Assembly (NCBI GenBank): GCA_946800325.1
Contig: OX326958.1
Coordinates: 11,480,001-11,544,000, forward strand
Direction of reading: 5' to 3'
From: Luzula sylvatica
Taxonomy: Eukaryota; Streptophyta; Magnoliopsida; Poales; Juncaceae
DNA length: 64,000 nt
In this document: piece after piece, positions 1 through 12,060 of the stretch
How positions within the stretch are numbered: position 1 is the stretch's first letter
Layout: each line of letters begins with the position of its first letter
Program-made: the position numbers and the translations under genes
Notes under the pieces: generated by a model
Seen by the model: the letters and a program-made list of their open reading frames with translations, nothing else
Databases searched by the model: none
Told to the model about the DNA's origin: nothing

Positions 1-7
1 ATATATA

Positions 8-211
8 GAGGCTAAACTACTAAATTAAGTATCAATATTTTTTGGTACTTAATGTTTTTTTATTATTTGATTTGTATTGAGATTTGTGTTTTTTCATGAT
101 GATCATGAAAATTTGTGCACATCATTAAATTCACAAATCTCAAGACAAAATTTAATAATGAAAAAACATTAAATACCAAAATGTTGATACTTAATCAAGT
201 AGTTTATCCTC
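8..211. mobile_element. foldback MITE, about 200 bp
   Basis: The two halves are inverted copies of each other over roughly 90-100 bp. The left end reads GAGGCTAAACTACT and the right end, reverse-complemented, reads GAGGATAAACTACT. The next ~40 bases on each side (AAGTATCAA, TTTTGGTA, TTAATGTTTTTT) also match. The flanks are TA-rich, so the target duplication cannot be defined. No coding capacity is seen. The superfamily is not assigned. Confidence 0.7.
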
Positions 212-212
212 C

Positions 213-213
<1 letters not shown>

Positions 214-282
<69 letters not shown>
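214..282. repeat. (AT)n microsatellite
   Basis: About 34 uninterrupted AT dinucleotides lie directly right of the foldback MITE. Confidence 0.95.
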
Positions 283-284
<2 letters not shown>

Positions 285-928
285 GACGGTTTAGTTGAGA
301 TTTTATTTTAAGTCTTTATTTTAAGTCTTTATATATATAATACATATTAATTTATTTTGGATTATAATCTATAAATTTTGAAGACTTACATGCAAAAAGT
401 CATAATTAATGGGCATGTTTGATTTGAGGGATATTGGAATACATAGATATATCAAATACATGAATTTCGTTATACATGTATTTTTTAATCCATGCTAGTT
501 GTTTGATTTGTTGGATTTCAATATCGTGTAAATGAAAATTTGTTGTTTGATTTGTCATGAAGATTTTGGATTTAAATTATTTTAGTTATTGTAACAAACG
601 ACTAAATAAAATATGATGATATAATATTTTAGCAGTTTTTAATTGATTATAGATACAAATTAAATTAAATTAACAAAATGATATCTTCAATATAAGAGTG
701 ACTAAAAATCACAACCATATAATATACAAAATAAGAGTTCAAGCCAATTACATTCATTCGTGAACAACCTTAAAAATCATAGATTCATTGATGCTAACTT
801 AATTCTAACAGAGGTAATCTTAAGAGTTTAACAGTACATAATTATATAAAGAAAGGAACTCAGTCATTGAGATCATAATGGCCTGCCGCCGCTTTAGTTC
901 ATGACTCATTTAAAGTAAGGAACTCAGT
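283..928. other. intergenic, MITE-end motif
   Basis: No gene is seen. At about 411-432 there is a GGGCATGTTTGATTTGAGGG motif. Its reverse complement recurs near 5668-5685 and 5738-5755 and a related form occurs near 4317. It marks a dispersed MITE-like family. The rest is AT-rich. The last 60 bases hold GGAACTCAGT and GATCAT words that resemble parts of the tandem repeats that follow. Confidence 0.5.
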
Positions 929-1265
929 GGATCATGACTGATAGAAAGAATGGAACTGAGTGCTTGGATCCTCTCCAGTGATTCACAAAAGTCTTGGATC
1001 CTCTCCAGTGGATCATAACTGATAGAAAGAATGGAACTGAGTGCTTGGATCCTCTCCAGTGATTCACAAAAGTCTTGGATCCTCTCCAGTGGATCATGAC
1101 TGATAGAAAGAATGGAACTGAGTGCTTGGATCCTCTCCAGTGATTCACAAAAGTCTTGGATCCTCTCCAGTGGATCATGACTGATAGAAAGAATGGAACT
1201 GAGTGCTTGGATCCTCTCCAGTGATTCACAAAAGTCTTGGATCCTCTCCAGTGGATCATAACTGT
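929..1265. repeat. 81-bp tandem repeat, four copies plus a partial
   Basis: An 81-bp unit starts at 929, 1010, 1091 and 1172, with a partial copy at 1253. The copies are almost identical; the visible variation is GATCATGACTG versus GATCATAACTG. Each unit holds two copies of CTTGGATCCTCTCCAGTG, giving eight in 330 bp. The array ends about 90 bp before the start codon of the secreted protein gene at 1354, so it lies in its proximal upstream region. Because 81 is a multiple of three, the reverse strand reads as a long repetitive ORF. I treat that ORF as a by-product of the period. Confidence 0.95.
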
Positions 1266-1353
1266 TTTATAACGATGCATACACCTCTTTCAAAACAAAA
1301 AATTATACATCTTTGAAATTATATTGTCTCTAACAATTAACTAGGTATCACCA

Positions 1354-1743
1354 ATGGCTAATTTTCTTGCATGCTTTATCCTAATACTCCTCTCACAAAC
1401 CGCTTCGGATCTTCTCGACTGTCCTCGTTGTGGAGAACCAAATTCTACGCCGAATCCTCCATCATCACCACCACCAACTCCACCGCCAGTTCCTTCGAGC
1501 GATCATGCATGTATCGATATGCTCAGTGAATTGCTCCTCTATTTCATGATTTGCACCGATAATAAAGTAGAGGATCAAGGACGTTGCGAACGAGAGATAA
1601 TGCACCTTATAGTGGAGACGGACAACATTTCTGCTTGCGAAGGCCGGTGGATCAGTAGCGTCACTAAATTCACGCATCGCAACGTCATGAGTGGCTACTA
1701 TCGCGACGTTTCAGATCATAATGACAACGTCCCTCCTTCTTGA
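1354..1743 (+). CDS. small secreted cysteine-rich protein, 129 aa
   Basis: This intronless ORF encodes a 129-residue protein of a family I cannot name firmly. Residues 1-18 are a hydrophobic signal peptide (MANFLACFILILLSQTAS), so the product is probably secreted. A Pro/Ser-rich linker follows (about 30-50), then a helical Cys-containing core beginning HACIDMLSELLLYFMICT (51-68). Mature-region cysteines are at 23, 26, 53, 67, 78 and 95, an even number that fits three disulfides. All six are kept in the paralogue at 37872-38261, which is about 70% identical over the full length, counted by eye. The ATG is preceded by CACCA and the same start context is present in all three copies. Small size, signal peptide and core resemble the prolamin-like (PF05617, EC1/ECA1) group of plant reproductive secreted proteins, but the CC doublet of that group is absent, so this is only a suggestion. 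Confidence 0.75.
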   Translation: MANFLACFILILLSQTASDLLDCPRCGEPNSTPNPPSSPPPTPPPVPSSDHACIDMLSELLLYFMICTDNKVEDQGRCEREIMHLIVETDNISACEGRWISSVTKFTHRNVMSGYYRDVSDHNDNVPPS

Positions 1744-2705
1744 AGATGTTGTATATAAAAAGAGTAATGATATGATCATAAGATCCAATCGCATGACACA
1801 ATATTCATGATATTTTAGTTTTTGTATGAGTACATGTGATATTTTAATATTTTGAAGAAGTGAGTGATAATTTGTATTTACATGTATGCAAGGACAAGGA
1901 TCACTGGTCCATTGTTAGGCTATAATTATTTTAAATATATGTGTTTAGATTTTGTGAAATATAAATTATATGAATTCAAGTATAATTATTGGGTTTTGTT
2001 TATTTCGTTTTACTCACATCTCAACCGTCCATTTAAATATATCACATAATTGATGGACACATTAATACTCTTGCATTTAATTTTAAAAGGAAGGAAATCA
2101 AACTTAATATCTTGACTTTAGTTATTCTATATTCTTCAAATTGTCAGAAACGTGGAAAAAACAAACTAAATAATTAAAATATCTAGAATAGCTATTTTAA
2201 AAAGAAATATTACAAGAAGCAAGACATGTATCTCAAAAATAAATTACAACGATAATATCATATATATTCTCTTTTCTGTTTATGTTAAACTTTTTAGTTT
2301 TTGTAGATTCTTTTTGTTTGATAAACAACATGACCGGTCCTCGTTATGTTTTATCACGAAATAAATTTATGTATTTGGATCATATATTATTCATTTTATT
2401 TTACAAATACTCTATATTTATTGTGACGATCAAATTAATAAATTTACGTCTTCAGAATTATATATGAGCGTATGACATAAATATAAATATACTTTCGAAG
2501 AATCGTAATATTTTATGTGCACATAAAAATCATAAATATATCCTTCGATTATATCAGTGGAGGATTAGTGATTTTTTCCAAAGTGAAACATGATACAGAG
2601 TCTACAAACTATACTTCGATGATCTCAAGGCAAGAAAATGAAGGGTTGATTTATTTCCTTTTAAGTTTTTTGTTTTCGAATATGTTTTCTTTTAAAATTT
2701 AAAAT
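1744..2705. other. intergenic, AT-rich
   Basis: This is the 3' flank of the secreted protein gene. It has several short ORFs but none with a recognisable domain or codon bias. Similar words (GAATTTAAGTATAATTATTGGGTT) recur downstream of the pseudogene copy near 7686, showing that the flank was duplicated with the gene. Confidence 0.5.
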
Positions 2706-2921
2706 GTAATTACTCCATCAATTAAGTTCTTTTCATTTTTCTCTCGATCCACGGCCAGAATACGCAAAACACATTTTTATATTCTTAAACTTTTTCTTCT
2801 TAAATCTTAAATTTCTCTTTTATAGTGCACCATTCATATAAATAAATTGCATCACTATTTTTCTTATGTCTTTCTGTTTAAATTAATATCCCATTTGAGG
2901 TGATTTTGCTTCAAGTACAAA

Positions 2922-3627
2922 CAATGTTCCAGAAATCGGTCTTGGCGGCCGATTAATCGTTCCTCAATGGTCCGCCGTCGAGATAACCCCTTGGCGCTTT
3001 GTGCTTGGCGGATTCTGCCAAAGGTCCGTCAAGACCGCCGAGCCGATTATTAGAAGTGTTTTTTATTTATTTATTTTTTTATTGCCAACGGGTCCATAGC
3101 CTAGTTATTTGAATGTGAAGCACAAAAAATCATATTTTGTGAGAGGTTGTGGGATACTATTTGTACAAAAAATCATATATATATATATATATCGTTTCAT
3201 TTCTTTTTTCTCATTTTTTTCTCTTCGTGCGAGAAAAAATATTTATTTTCCTGTCTTGTTTCTCGCAACGGGGGACAGACGTGAAACAAAAATATTCTTG
3301 CTCATTTTTTGTCTCCTTTCTTTCTTTTCATGATAATGTTATGTTATTTGAAATTTTATTACGTTATTCGGATATCAACTATGTTATTTAATTATTATTT
3401 GAGTTTATGTTAGTTTAGTGGCGTAGTGTATTTTGTTACTTAAATTATTCAAAACTTATAAAAAAAAGCTGTGATTTGTAATTTTGTTTAATTAATTTAA
3501 ATATTAAATATAAAAATTAAAAATCCGTCGAGATCCGCCGAGATTCCCGATTAATTCCGATTAATCATCCTTGGCGCTGGATGGTCGTCTACCGACTAGC
3601 GAGCGCCAAGCGATTTCTGGAACATTG
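2922..3627. mobile_element. non-autonomous hAT transposon, 706 bp
   Basis: The terminal inverted repeats are CAATGTTCCAGAAATCG at both ends, followed on both sides by CTTGGCG after a small gap. The element is flanked by a perfect 8-bp target duplication AGTACAAA (2914-2921 and 3628-3635), as expected for hAT. The paralogous site in unit 3 (20628-20640, CTTCAAGTATAAATGA) is the empty site. The subterminal regions are rich in CCGCCGA/TTGGCG/GATTAAT words. There is no transposase. A SINE-like piece is embedded at 3081-3154. Confidence 0.9.
3081..3154 (+). mobile_element. tRNA-derived SINE fragment
   Basis: The stretch CCAACGGGTCCATAGCCTAG through GTGAGAGGTTGTGGG aligns with the SINE on the minus strand at 27136-27233 over about 70 bases. 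The B-box region is cut short here. It lies inside the hAT element. Confidence 0.5.
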
Positions 3628-3845
3628 AGTACAAATGATGTAACTGGAGCAGATATTACGAATTTTCTTATTTTTTTCTTTTCTGTGCAAGTGAGTTATT
3701 TTGTAAAGTAAACTTAAAAAAAATGATTTCCATTTCTTCATGTATAAATCTAGTTTGGGTGAGAAATACAAATTAATATATTACTTAATTGAAGGAGCTT
3801 AATTGAACATATTTCTAAATACATGAATCAATAATCTAACAAATC

Positions 3846-5750
3846 TATTTTCAAAAAAAAAAAAAAATCTAACAAATCAACAACACTATAATATATTATA
3901 AAATAATGTTACACTATAAAATTTAAACTAAAGTAAAATAACATAATATATTATAAAATAATATAATATAATATAATATAATATAATATTGTATAATATA
4001 ATACAATACAATACAATATCATATGAAACAATACAAATGTGATATAATATAATATAATATAAAACAATATAATATAATATACTAACATATAGAACAATAT
4101 AATATAATATAATATAATATAATATAATATAATATACTAACATATAAAACAATGTAATACAATATGAACATAATACAATATAAATATAATATAATATAAT
4201 ATATAACAATATAATATAATAGATAATTAAATGTTAAAATCCATGGATTTTGCAAAAAAAAATCAAACAAAGGATTTTGTATATATGATTTTAGAATACA
4301 ACAAATCAAACAACTCATGTTTGATTTGAGGGATTTAGGAATACATGGATATCTCATGTACATGTATATGACCATCCATGTATATGAAAATCCCTCAAAC
4401 TTGTTTGATTTGTTGTATTTCTAGATCATGCATACAATTTTTTTTATTATTACTAATTAAAATTCATAATTTTTATATTTTAATATTAATTCATTTTAAA
4501 ATACATTAATTATATTATATTATATTAATTACTATTAGTTTATATTGTTTTATTATTTAATATTTATTTCAATTATATTATATATATATTATATTATATT
4601 ATATTTTTTATAATGTTTTGTATAATATTATGTTGTATTATATTGTTTTATATCATATAAAATAATATATTGTTTATATTGTTTTATATTGTTTTATATT
4701 ATATTGTTTTATACTATTAGTTTATATTGTTTTATATTATATTGTGTTATATCATATAAAATAATATTATAGTATTTCATATTATATTCTTTAATATTAT
4801 ATTGTTTGATATTATATTATATTATATTATATTATATTATAATATAAAATATTATATTATATCATATCATATTATATTATGTTGGTTCATATTGAATTGT
4901 AGTATATTAAATAAAATTTTATATTTTAATATATTATATAGTTTTATATTATATAATATAAAATAAATTAACATTATATTATATTATATTATATGACATG
5001 ATAGTATATTATATTATATTATATTATATTATATTACATTGTTTTATATTATATTATATTATATAATATTGGTTTATAACATATTATATTATTACATTAT
5101 ATAATACTATTTATATAATACTATTTATATTTTATAATATAAAATTTAATATTATTTTACATTTTTTGTATAAAGTAACCTATTTTATATTATATTATAT
5201 TATTTATTATATCATATAGTATTTCATTATATAGAACATTATTTTATTTATTTTGCATTATATTATATTACATTATATTATATCATATTGGTTTATATCA
5301 TCATATATTATATTATTACATTATATAATAATATTTATATTGTATAATATAAAATTTAATATTATTTTACATTTTTCATATATTGTAAATTATTTAATAT
5401 TATATTAAATTTTTTATTATATCATATACTATTATATTATATTATTTTGATTATGATATGGTATTATATTTTATTTTATTGTTTAACGAATAGATTATAT
5501 TATATAATATTGGAATACATGGACAAGCAAACACAAGATATGAAATCCCAATTTTTTTTATGGATGACAAAATACATGGATGAGAGGGTTCAAAATACAA
5601 TACACAAGAAATCAAACAATGGATTTGGACCCAAATCCTTGAGTTTACATCAAAATACACCAAAATCCCTCAAATCAAACATGCCCATATGAATTTTCAA
5701 ATACATATATTTGACATATACATGTATATCAAAATACCTCAAATCAAACA
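3846..5750. repeat. AT-rich pentanucleotide expansion inside a MITE-like stretch
   Basis: In units 2 and 3 the text runs directly from a word like CTAACAAATC to TGTTTTTCTATGATATG. In unit 1 these are separated by about 1.9 kb. The inserted DNA is mostly degenerate (ATAAT)n/(ATTAT)n repeat, dense at 3900-4220 and 4490-5440. It is interspersed with GATTTGAGGGAT/CCCTCAAATCAAAC inverted motifs near 4317, 4390, 5665 and 5735. ORFs called here are translations of the simple repeat. Confidence 0.7.
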
Positions 5751-6284
5751 TGCCCTATGTTTTTCTATGATATGTGTACTTAAATTACATATATTTTTAA
5801 ATACATATATCTTGAAAATACATCAAATCAAATAATTCATAAATGTTAATAAATATATTTTCCATGTAAAACAGTTTAAAGTTTTTCACTTATAACATAA
5901 ATTATGATAAGTTATTAATTCTTGATTTTCTCTAATATTTCATGTTCTTTTAAGAACAGAACATACATCCGAGACTTTCTTTACTTTTATTTGTGAACAT
6001 AATTTATCTGGCTTCATGATATTCAATAAAATTTGAACAATATAAATAACTGAAAGTTAAATCATCTAGAAAATTGCTTTTTGTAAGAAAGTAGCTCACA
6101 CAAGTTAAATAATACAAAGTCACACAAATTTCATTGGATAACTAAACCAAAACAAAAATTAATATAAATCAAGTTGGGCCTCTAAATTCTAATTCTAATT
6201 TGTATCAAATTAAATCAGAACATATATGTTAATATTAAGGAGGGAACTTTTTTGATTGTCTTGTCGTTCCTTTAAAATACATTA

Positions 6285-6425
6285 TATATTGGGCCTAATT
6301 ACAGTCCAGTCCAAAATATATAGCCTATTTACTATTTGAGCCTGGTCCAGTTACTTTCCTTGTATTTATTATATACAAGTTCCTTTCTTCTTCTTCCTCC
6401 TCAACCGCCATGACAACACTTCAAA
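6285..6425 (+). promoter_or_regulatory. duplicated promoter/5' UTR-like module, copy 1
   Basis: The module reads TTGGGCCTAATTACAGTCC, then ATATATAGCC, GAGCCTGGTCCAGTTA, a TATATACAAG stretch, and a pyrimidine-rich leader TTCTTCTTCCTCCTC ending ACCGCCATGAC. TGGGCC is a site II (TCP-type) element and the layout looks like a housekeeping promoter plus 5' UTR. Copies occur at about 18316, 19290, 21810 and 25620. No convincing ORF follows the ATG here. I see it as the remnant of a duplicated gene's 5' end. Confidence 0.5.
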
Positions 6426-6600
6426 GTGTAGTTATAGTTTCTTTTCTTCTGGATGTGGAGCCTTGAGCCCACTTCAGAATTGCTCAAAGATAAAATAAAA
6501 TGCAAAACCGATCAAAAGATTAGTAAATCCACAAATGCGAACTTGACAGCATAACGGCCGAACTAATTAATTCCACTTTTTATTTGCTAGTAAACTTCAT

Positions 6601-6904
6601 TTTAACAGCTTTCAATATTTAAATTTGATTATTTTTTTATTCATTTGTTTATTTGGAATTATGAATCAGTCCTTGTCAATCGTTCGTGCTTTCACCTTCA
6701 CATTTTTTTATTTGAAAAATGATCAGTGTTATGAAAATCATTGTCAGGATTCTCGAGTTTTTTAATTTTCTTTTTGAAGGAATTTGAAGAAGACTTAAGT
6801 ATCCCCTTCCAAATTATGTTTTATTTATTTATTTGCCAGGTAAGCAACCATGTAGCATTGTAAATGATCGTAATGTCGTGTTCACAATTAACTAGGTATC
6901 GCCA
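6601..6904 (+). promoter_or_regulatory. 5' flank of the pseudogene copy
   Basis: This stretch is homologous to the upstream region of the intact copy at 37872. Shared words include TTATTTGGAATTATGAA, GTCAGGATTCTCGA, TTTGCCAGGTAA and CACAATTAACTAGGTATC. It shows that the promoter was duplicated along with the gene. It lacks the 81-bp repeats present upstream of the 1354 copy. Confidence 0.55.
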
Positions 6905-7207
6905 ATGGCTAATTGTCTTGCATGCTTTCTCGTAATACTCCTCTCAAAAACCGCTTCGGTTCTTCTCAATACCACCAGCTCCACCGCGAGCCCTTTCGAG
7001 TGATCATGCTGAGTGAATTCTCCTCTATTTCATGATTTGCACCGATAATAAAGTAGAGGATCAAGGACATTGCAAACGAGTGATAATGCACCTTATAGGG
7101 GAGACGGACAATATTTCAGTAGCGTCACTAAATTCAAGTATCGCAACGTCATGAATGGCTACTATCGTGACGATTCAGATCATAATGACAATGTCTCTCC
7201 ATCTTGA
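6905..7207 (+). pseudogene. broken copy of the secreted cysteine-rich protein gene
   Basis: The start (ATGGCTAATTGTCTTGCATG), the signal-peptide coding region and the end (GATCATAATGACAATGTCTC...TGA) match the intact genes at 1354 and 37872. Three deletions are visible relative to 1354. One of about 50 bp after the signal peptide removes the first two mature cysteines and most of the Pro-rich linker. One of about 14 bp removes the HACID codons. One of about 20-25 bp removes the last cysteine region. The first shifts the frame and gives a stop after about 32 codons. It has the same context as the live copies but cannot make the protein. Confidence 0.85.
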
Positions 7208-7984
7208 AGAAGTTTTTTTTTTTGACATGTTGGTTATGACGAGAATGATATGATCACGTACTTCAATCATAAATTTGATATAAATAGATACGTTAGTGAC
7301 ACTAATTATATAGACTCAAAATCATACATTAAATTAAGTATTTGTGTCAAATTTATGGTTGAATTATATAGTCATATCATTACTTTGCTGTTATGAAGAA
7401 GCTAAGTAAGATCTTCTATTTAACTTGCTTTCGTTTCTTTATTTTGTAGCTTTTATATTTTTGTTCTCTTCACGTGTCAAAACTTGCTGAATGAGTATTT
7501 TTCGTAAGCATGAATTGTCTAATGGATTTTATGGAATTGGATGTATATCCGTACGAAATAAAGTTATAGCAAAGGGCCTCCTGCACTAAAATAATAGTCT
7601 CAGCAGGTATTTCTAAGTAATTTTTTAGATATAAAGTTTCGATCTCAGAAATACGGTTTCAATTTCTCAGAAACATAAATTATATGAATTTAAGTATAAT
7701 TATTGGGTTCTGTTTTCATCCCAACATATGATCTGTTTGTAAATATTTGTTTTTTGCAATGATGAAGATTTTTTATATTTTCACTTGAAAGCCGTGTGTT
7801 GTTCGCGTTATACTCATTTCACATTTGTAATGGGAATAACGATACGGTAAATAATTTTACTAGAAACAAAAATAACTGAACTAGAAAAAATAATGTTGAA
7901 TTTAACGGATTCAAAATTTTAATGTTTATTTAATTTTCTTTCTTCAATATTTTATTCTTGTAGGTGTGATTCTCTCATGTTATA
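7208..7984. other. intergenic
   Basis: No gene is seen. The first part retains weak similarity to the 3' flank of the 1354 gene. The remainder is AT-rich without recognised repeats. Confidence 0.4.
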
Positions 7985-10860
7985 TTTTTCATTTCTTCCA
8001 AAAAATACTCCTCATTCATGTTTCAAGAATCCAGATTCACCTCCTTCAACAAAACACATCTTCATATTCTTAAAACTTTCTATTTTTAAATTTTAAATTT
8101 CTCTTTTGTAGTGCACCATTCATATAAATAAATTGCATCATTATTTTTCTTCTGTCTTTCTCTTCAATATAATATCCCAGGTAGTTTTGCTTCCTGGTAT
8201 AAATGAAGTAATTATTGGTGATATTGCCATTTTTCTCAAGTAAATTTTTTAAAAAAAAATTAATTTTCATTTCTTCAAGTAGAAATTTCGTTTGGGAGAA
8301 CAATACAGATTAATATAAGATTAATATAAGATTAATATACGTAAAGTTATACTTGACTTATCTTTCGTCCAAACTGAATGTAGTCATGACAAATAAATTT
8401 TGTTCTCTTCTTCGAATTCAAATTAACAATTTTGTAACTATTGCTTAAAAGTTTTTCATGTGTTTCTTATGTCTTCGTTGCACAATTCCCCGAGAACAAA
8501 TGTCAATATTTCTTGATCTCGACGTTACACATCTAGGAAATTTCTAAATACATGGATATATAATCCAACAAATCAAACAACACAATGTTTATCTATGATA
8601 TATGTATTTTAGTTACGTGTATTTTTAAATACATGTATCTTGAAAATACATCAAATCAAACATTCCCTAAATGTTAATAAATATATTTTTCATGTAAAAT
8701 AGTTTAAAATAATTCACTGATAACATATATTATGACCGGTCATCAATTCTTGGTTTTCTCTAATATCTCACGTTCTTATAGTAGCTGTTCGTTTGATATG
8801 GAATTGTGGAATTAGGTGGAAGAAACTCCTTATTCCAGCCGAACAAGGTTAGAATAACTTGGATTAAGAATGGAATAGATGGAATTTTCTTCTTCCATGG
8901 GTACCATGGAATTTCTTTATGCCACGGATTAAAGCAAATTTTAGGACAACATTACCCTTCCTTATTCCATCTCTTTCAACGTGGCAAATAAAATATTAAT
9001 TTCTCTCACTTCTTTCTTCTCTCCCTCTCACCCCACTAACAAGAACCTCTTCTCTTTTCTTTCTTCTTCTCCGATGAAATTCCGTCACCTGGACGACGAC
9101 CTCATCCATTAGGAACTATATTGCAAATATAATATTTTTTATCTTTCTAAAGAGATATATATTGCCATGTCTTTTCGTCCTTTCATCTCTCTTAACTTGT
9201 GTCTTTGGAAGCGAAGATCAATATCAGATTTACTATATTAGTCGAATAGTGAGGTGTAGGGCAGCTCCTATCTTCAATCGAGGTTTGATTGTGCATCTCC
9301 AATTAATGACGGTTCTTATTATCTCCAATCAAGGTTTGATTTCTTTGATTATGTGATAAAATTGAATATATATTCTTTGCATTTTACTCAATTTGATTAT
9401 TTATAATTGTGTGATTTTTTCATTGATTTCGTGCAGGTGATTTCAAATACACTTGTGTTAGACAATCTCACTGGTTTTGTGTTTTCACTGATATTCCTTC
9501 ATCTTAGGTATTTTGATTTTATATTTTCAAATAAAATACACTGTGATTATTGAGATGTATATGGGGTTTCATGCTAAAAAGTAAAAACCAAAATTCTAAT
9601 GCACTGAAATGGTTTTGTAAAATTAAGAAACCGATTTTTGCAAAAAAGAAAGAAAGAATGATTTTTTAAAAAAAATTGAAACTTTGATGTAAGGTAATAT
9701 TTTTTGTAAAATAGTGAAAATTTGATACAGGGGTATATCGACAAAATCTCAGTTAATCATGTTTTAGATTTGATTGAATCTGATATAGGGGTATATCGGC
9801 AAGAAAATATACAGGATGTTCTTCAATTTTTGGAGGGGTGTTGATGATATTTTACATTTTGGAGGGGTATATGTGAAATTTTTGGGATGTTCTTCAATTT
9901 ATTCAAATGTTGTGACTGATTTCAATTGCCAACGATTATAACATAATCTCAGAAAGTCGTGGAGTTAAAGTGTGCAAAAGATCAGTATGACTTTATTATT
10001 ATTTCTTCATTTGATTTAATTATTGCATAATGGTTTTTAATTATCACATAATGGTTCTATTTTAATTTCAGGTGTGATGCCATGATTTAGTGAATGGTAA
10101 CTCCAAAAAAGATCCGGTTCAACTATTATTAGTTAAGATGAATTCGAAAAAAACTATATAAGCATGATTACTTGATTGGAAGTAAATAATAAATTGAAAA
10201 ATAATAACGATGTAATTGTTTAATCGCGCTTGTTTTGTTAATCAACATAACAATGATGTAATTTTTTTTATTATTAATGTTTCTTTTTGTCAAAATAAAA
10301 TTGTACTATATATTATCCTGTTAATGTATTAGTGAGTGTAGATTATGCTTGTGTTAATTTGTGTTAATTTGTCAAATTAAGTCTAGGTTCAAAAGTAAGG
10401 ATATTTTGGTCATTGAATCTTTTGTATCTTTCAACTAAAATTTTTATTCCATGTGTATGTGCCGAACATGCATGGAATAAAATGGATTAGGTGATATTTC
10501 TTTCTTCCACTAATCCATTATTCCATCTCTTGCCGAACAAGCCCATAAGAATACACTTTCTTTACTTTTATTTATGAACAAAATTTATGTGGTTTCGTAA
10601 TATCCAAAAGATTTTGAAGAGTATAAATAGCTGAATGCCTGAATGGTAAATCATCGAGAAGTTCCTTTTTGTTAAGAAAGTACCTCACACAAGTTAAATG
10701 ATACAAAGTCACACGAATTTCATTGGATAACTAAACCAAATAATTTTTGTTTTTTTGAACTTTTCCAATTAAATGTAACAAGTAAATAAGAGTTAGCAAA
10801 TGTTTAGGGTAAACAGTCGAGGCTGAAATAAAGGTTAACATAAATCAAGTTATAAATAAT
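7985..10860. repeat. segmental duplication, unit 2
   Basis: This is collinear with unit 1. TTTGTAGTGCACCATTCATA (8105), TTTTGCTTCCTGGTATAAAT (8182), a compact MITE-like stretch (8530-8670), CATGTAAAATAGTTTAAAAT (8691) and TCTCTAATATCTCACGTTC (8757) are followed by a 1.76-kb transposon. The unit then resumes at AGAATACACTTTC (10548) through TTAACATAAATCAAGTT (10837). Confidence 0.75.
8781..10544. mobile_element. PIF/Harbinger-like non-autonomous element, 1.76 kb
   Basis: Left end GTAGCTGTTCG...ATATGGAATTGTGGAATTAG and right end, reverse-complemented, GGGCTTGTTCGGCAAGAGATGGAATAATGGATTAG are imperfect inverted repeats of about 45 bp. Both continue into GTGGAAGAAA. The flanking bases are ATA on both sides (8778-8780, 10545-10547). 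The paralogous empty site reads TTCTTATAAGAAC (5948, 24053), so a 3-bp duplication was made, as PIF/Harbinger elements do. The usual TWA target is not clean. No transposase is seen. Internal sequence includes a CT-rich leader with a short ORF around 9074. Confidence 0.7.
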
Positions 10861-11755
10861 ATATTGTGAGAAGTTGTGAATTCGTCGTTCTTCATTAACA
10901 TCAATGAATGTAGGATACAAACGTCTTCTCCATTTATTATCAAAAAATTTTGTTGTCAGTGATATGAGCGTATTTTGACACATATTTTAGTATTAAAACA
11001 AGGAAATTAAATAATATATAAACACAAAATGATGCTATAATCTTTGTATTAAACATTTCGTGATGAAATTACTTTAATGAAGGTTTTTGTGTTATTTCAG
11101 GTTAAAAAGACCACATTTTCCAAATCCAAGCTCACGGTTGCGTTCGTCTCATCGAGACGAGCGATTTCGATATGAAGATCATGCAGTTTGGAGGAAGGAG
11201 AAAGAAGTTACAAGGGATTTTGTGAAACGGGTCAAGACCTATTCAAATCAAACCGTCACACCAAAGGCTATAAAGAAAACCAAACACCAAATCCTGATCT
11301 GACCCAAACCATGATCCACTGCACGAAGCACCACATAGGGTCCCTGAATGACTCAACTCACCAAGGCTCACATTGGATAAGGGGTTATCTTCATCATGAT
11401 CCTCTGTGGCGTTGTGACCATGTGATCCCCACTACAAACCCACTCCCCTCTTTATATCCTCGAGTTACACGCTCAGTTACACATAAATAAATATAGAAAA
11501 TCCTCCTGTCCAAGAAAAGATGAACCAATCAGAATTAAGATTTATCAGCCAATGGGAAACGAGTATAACCACCCGATGCCGACCTCCATTAATATCGTCA
11601 CTGGACGCCTCCATTTCGAACTGTTTTCATCACCAACAACGTAATCCTTCACTGGACGCTCCAGTCATCTTTCAAAATGGAGAACCTATCTCGTCCTCTC
11701 CAAATCTCTCGCAAACTATCTGTACAAGCTCCGGATCGCGATCTGAGCAAATAAA

Positions 11756-12058
11756 TGTCATGACCCGAGGGTACATGTGTCATTAATAATAAATAAGGGG
11801 TTTAATTGCAAATTATTTCTCGGTTCACGAGGTGCGTGGTGCACCGGGTGTAGTTAGTAATTTCTTTTATAGTTTTGTCGCATTATAAATAGAGAGAAGA
11901 GAGAGAATTAGAGGATAATATTGATGTAATTGTTTCTTCGTGTAAGAACTTGTGTTCCGTTCTTGTTGAGTTTTGATTAATCGAATTCGAATTGATTAAA
12001 ACTTCAACCTTGTATCCTATTTTATTCGGTTTGAGATTGTTTTTCGTAAATCGTTACA
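11756..12058 (+). repeat. 5' LTR, 303 bp, of the small element
   Basis: It begins TGTCATGACCCGAGG and ends TCGTTACA. It contains a TATA box in GCATTATAAATAGAGAG (11880-11896) and a downstream GAATTCGAATTGATT inverted motif. Confidence 0.9.
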
Positions 12059-12060
12059 TT

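Larger units (their letters stand above)
2706..6600. repeat. segmental duplication, unit 1
   Basis: This block is collinear with 7985-10860 (unit 2), 20590-22420 (unit 3) and 22560-25800 (unit 4). Shared landmarks in order are a TTTCTCTTTTATAGTGCACC segment (2811), TTTTGCTTCAAGTA (2905), a compact MITE-like stretch, CATGTAAAACAGTTTAAAG (5860), TTCTTGATTTTCTCTAATAT (5921), the CACACAAGTTAAATGATAC-type segment (6095), and the TTGGGCCTAATTACAGTCC promoter-like module (6290). Unit 1 is expanded by a hAT element and by a 1.9-kb AT-rich insertion. No intact gene is seen inside it. Confidence 0.75.

Noticed and set aside
924..1280. Minus-strand ORF of 118 codons with HWRGSK repeats, looking like a repetitive protein
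   Set aside because: It is exactly the 81-bp promoter repeat read in an open frame. There is no start context, domain or composition bias beyond the repeat.
8806..9356. Short plus-strand ORFs in the Harbinger-like element
   Set aside because: They lie in terminal and subterminal repeats without transposase motifs (no DDE or Myb-like segment).
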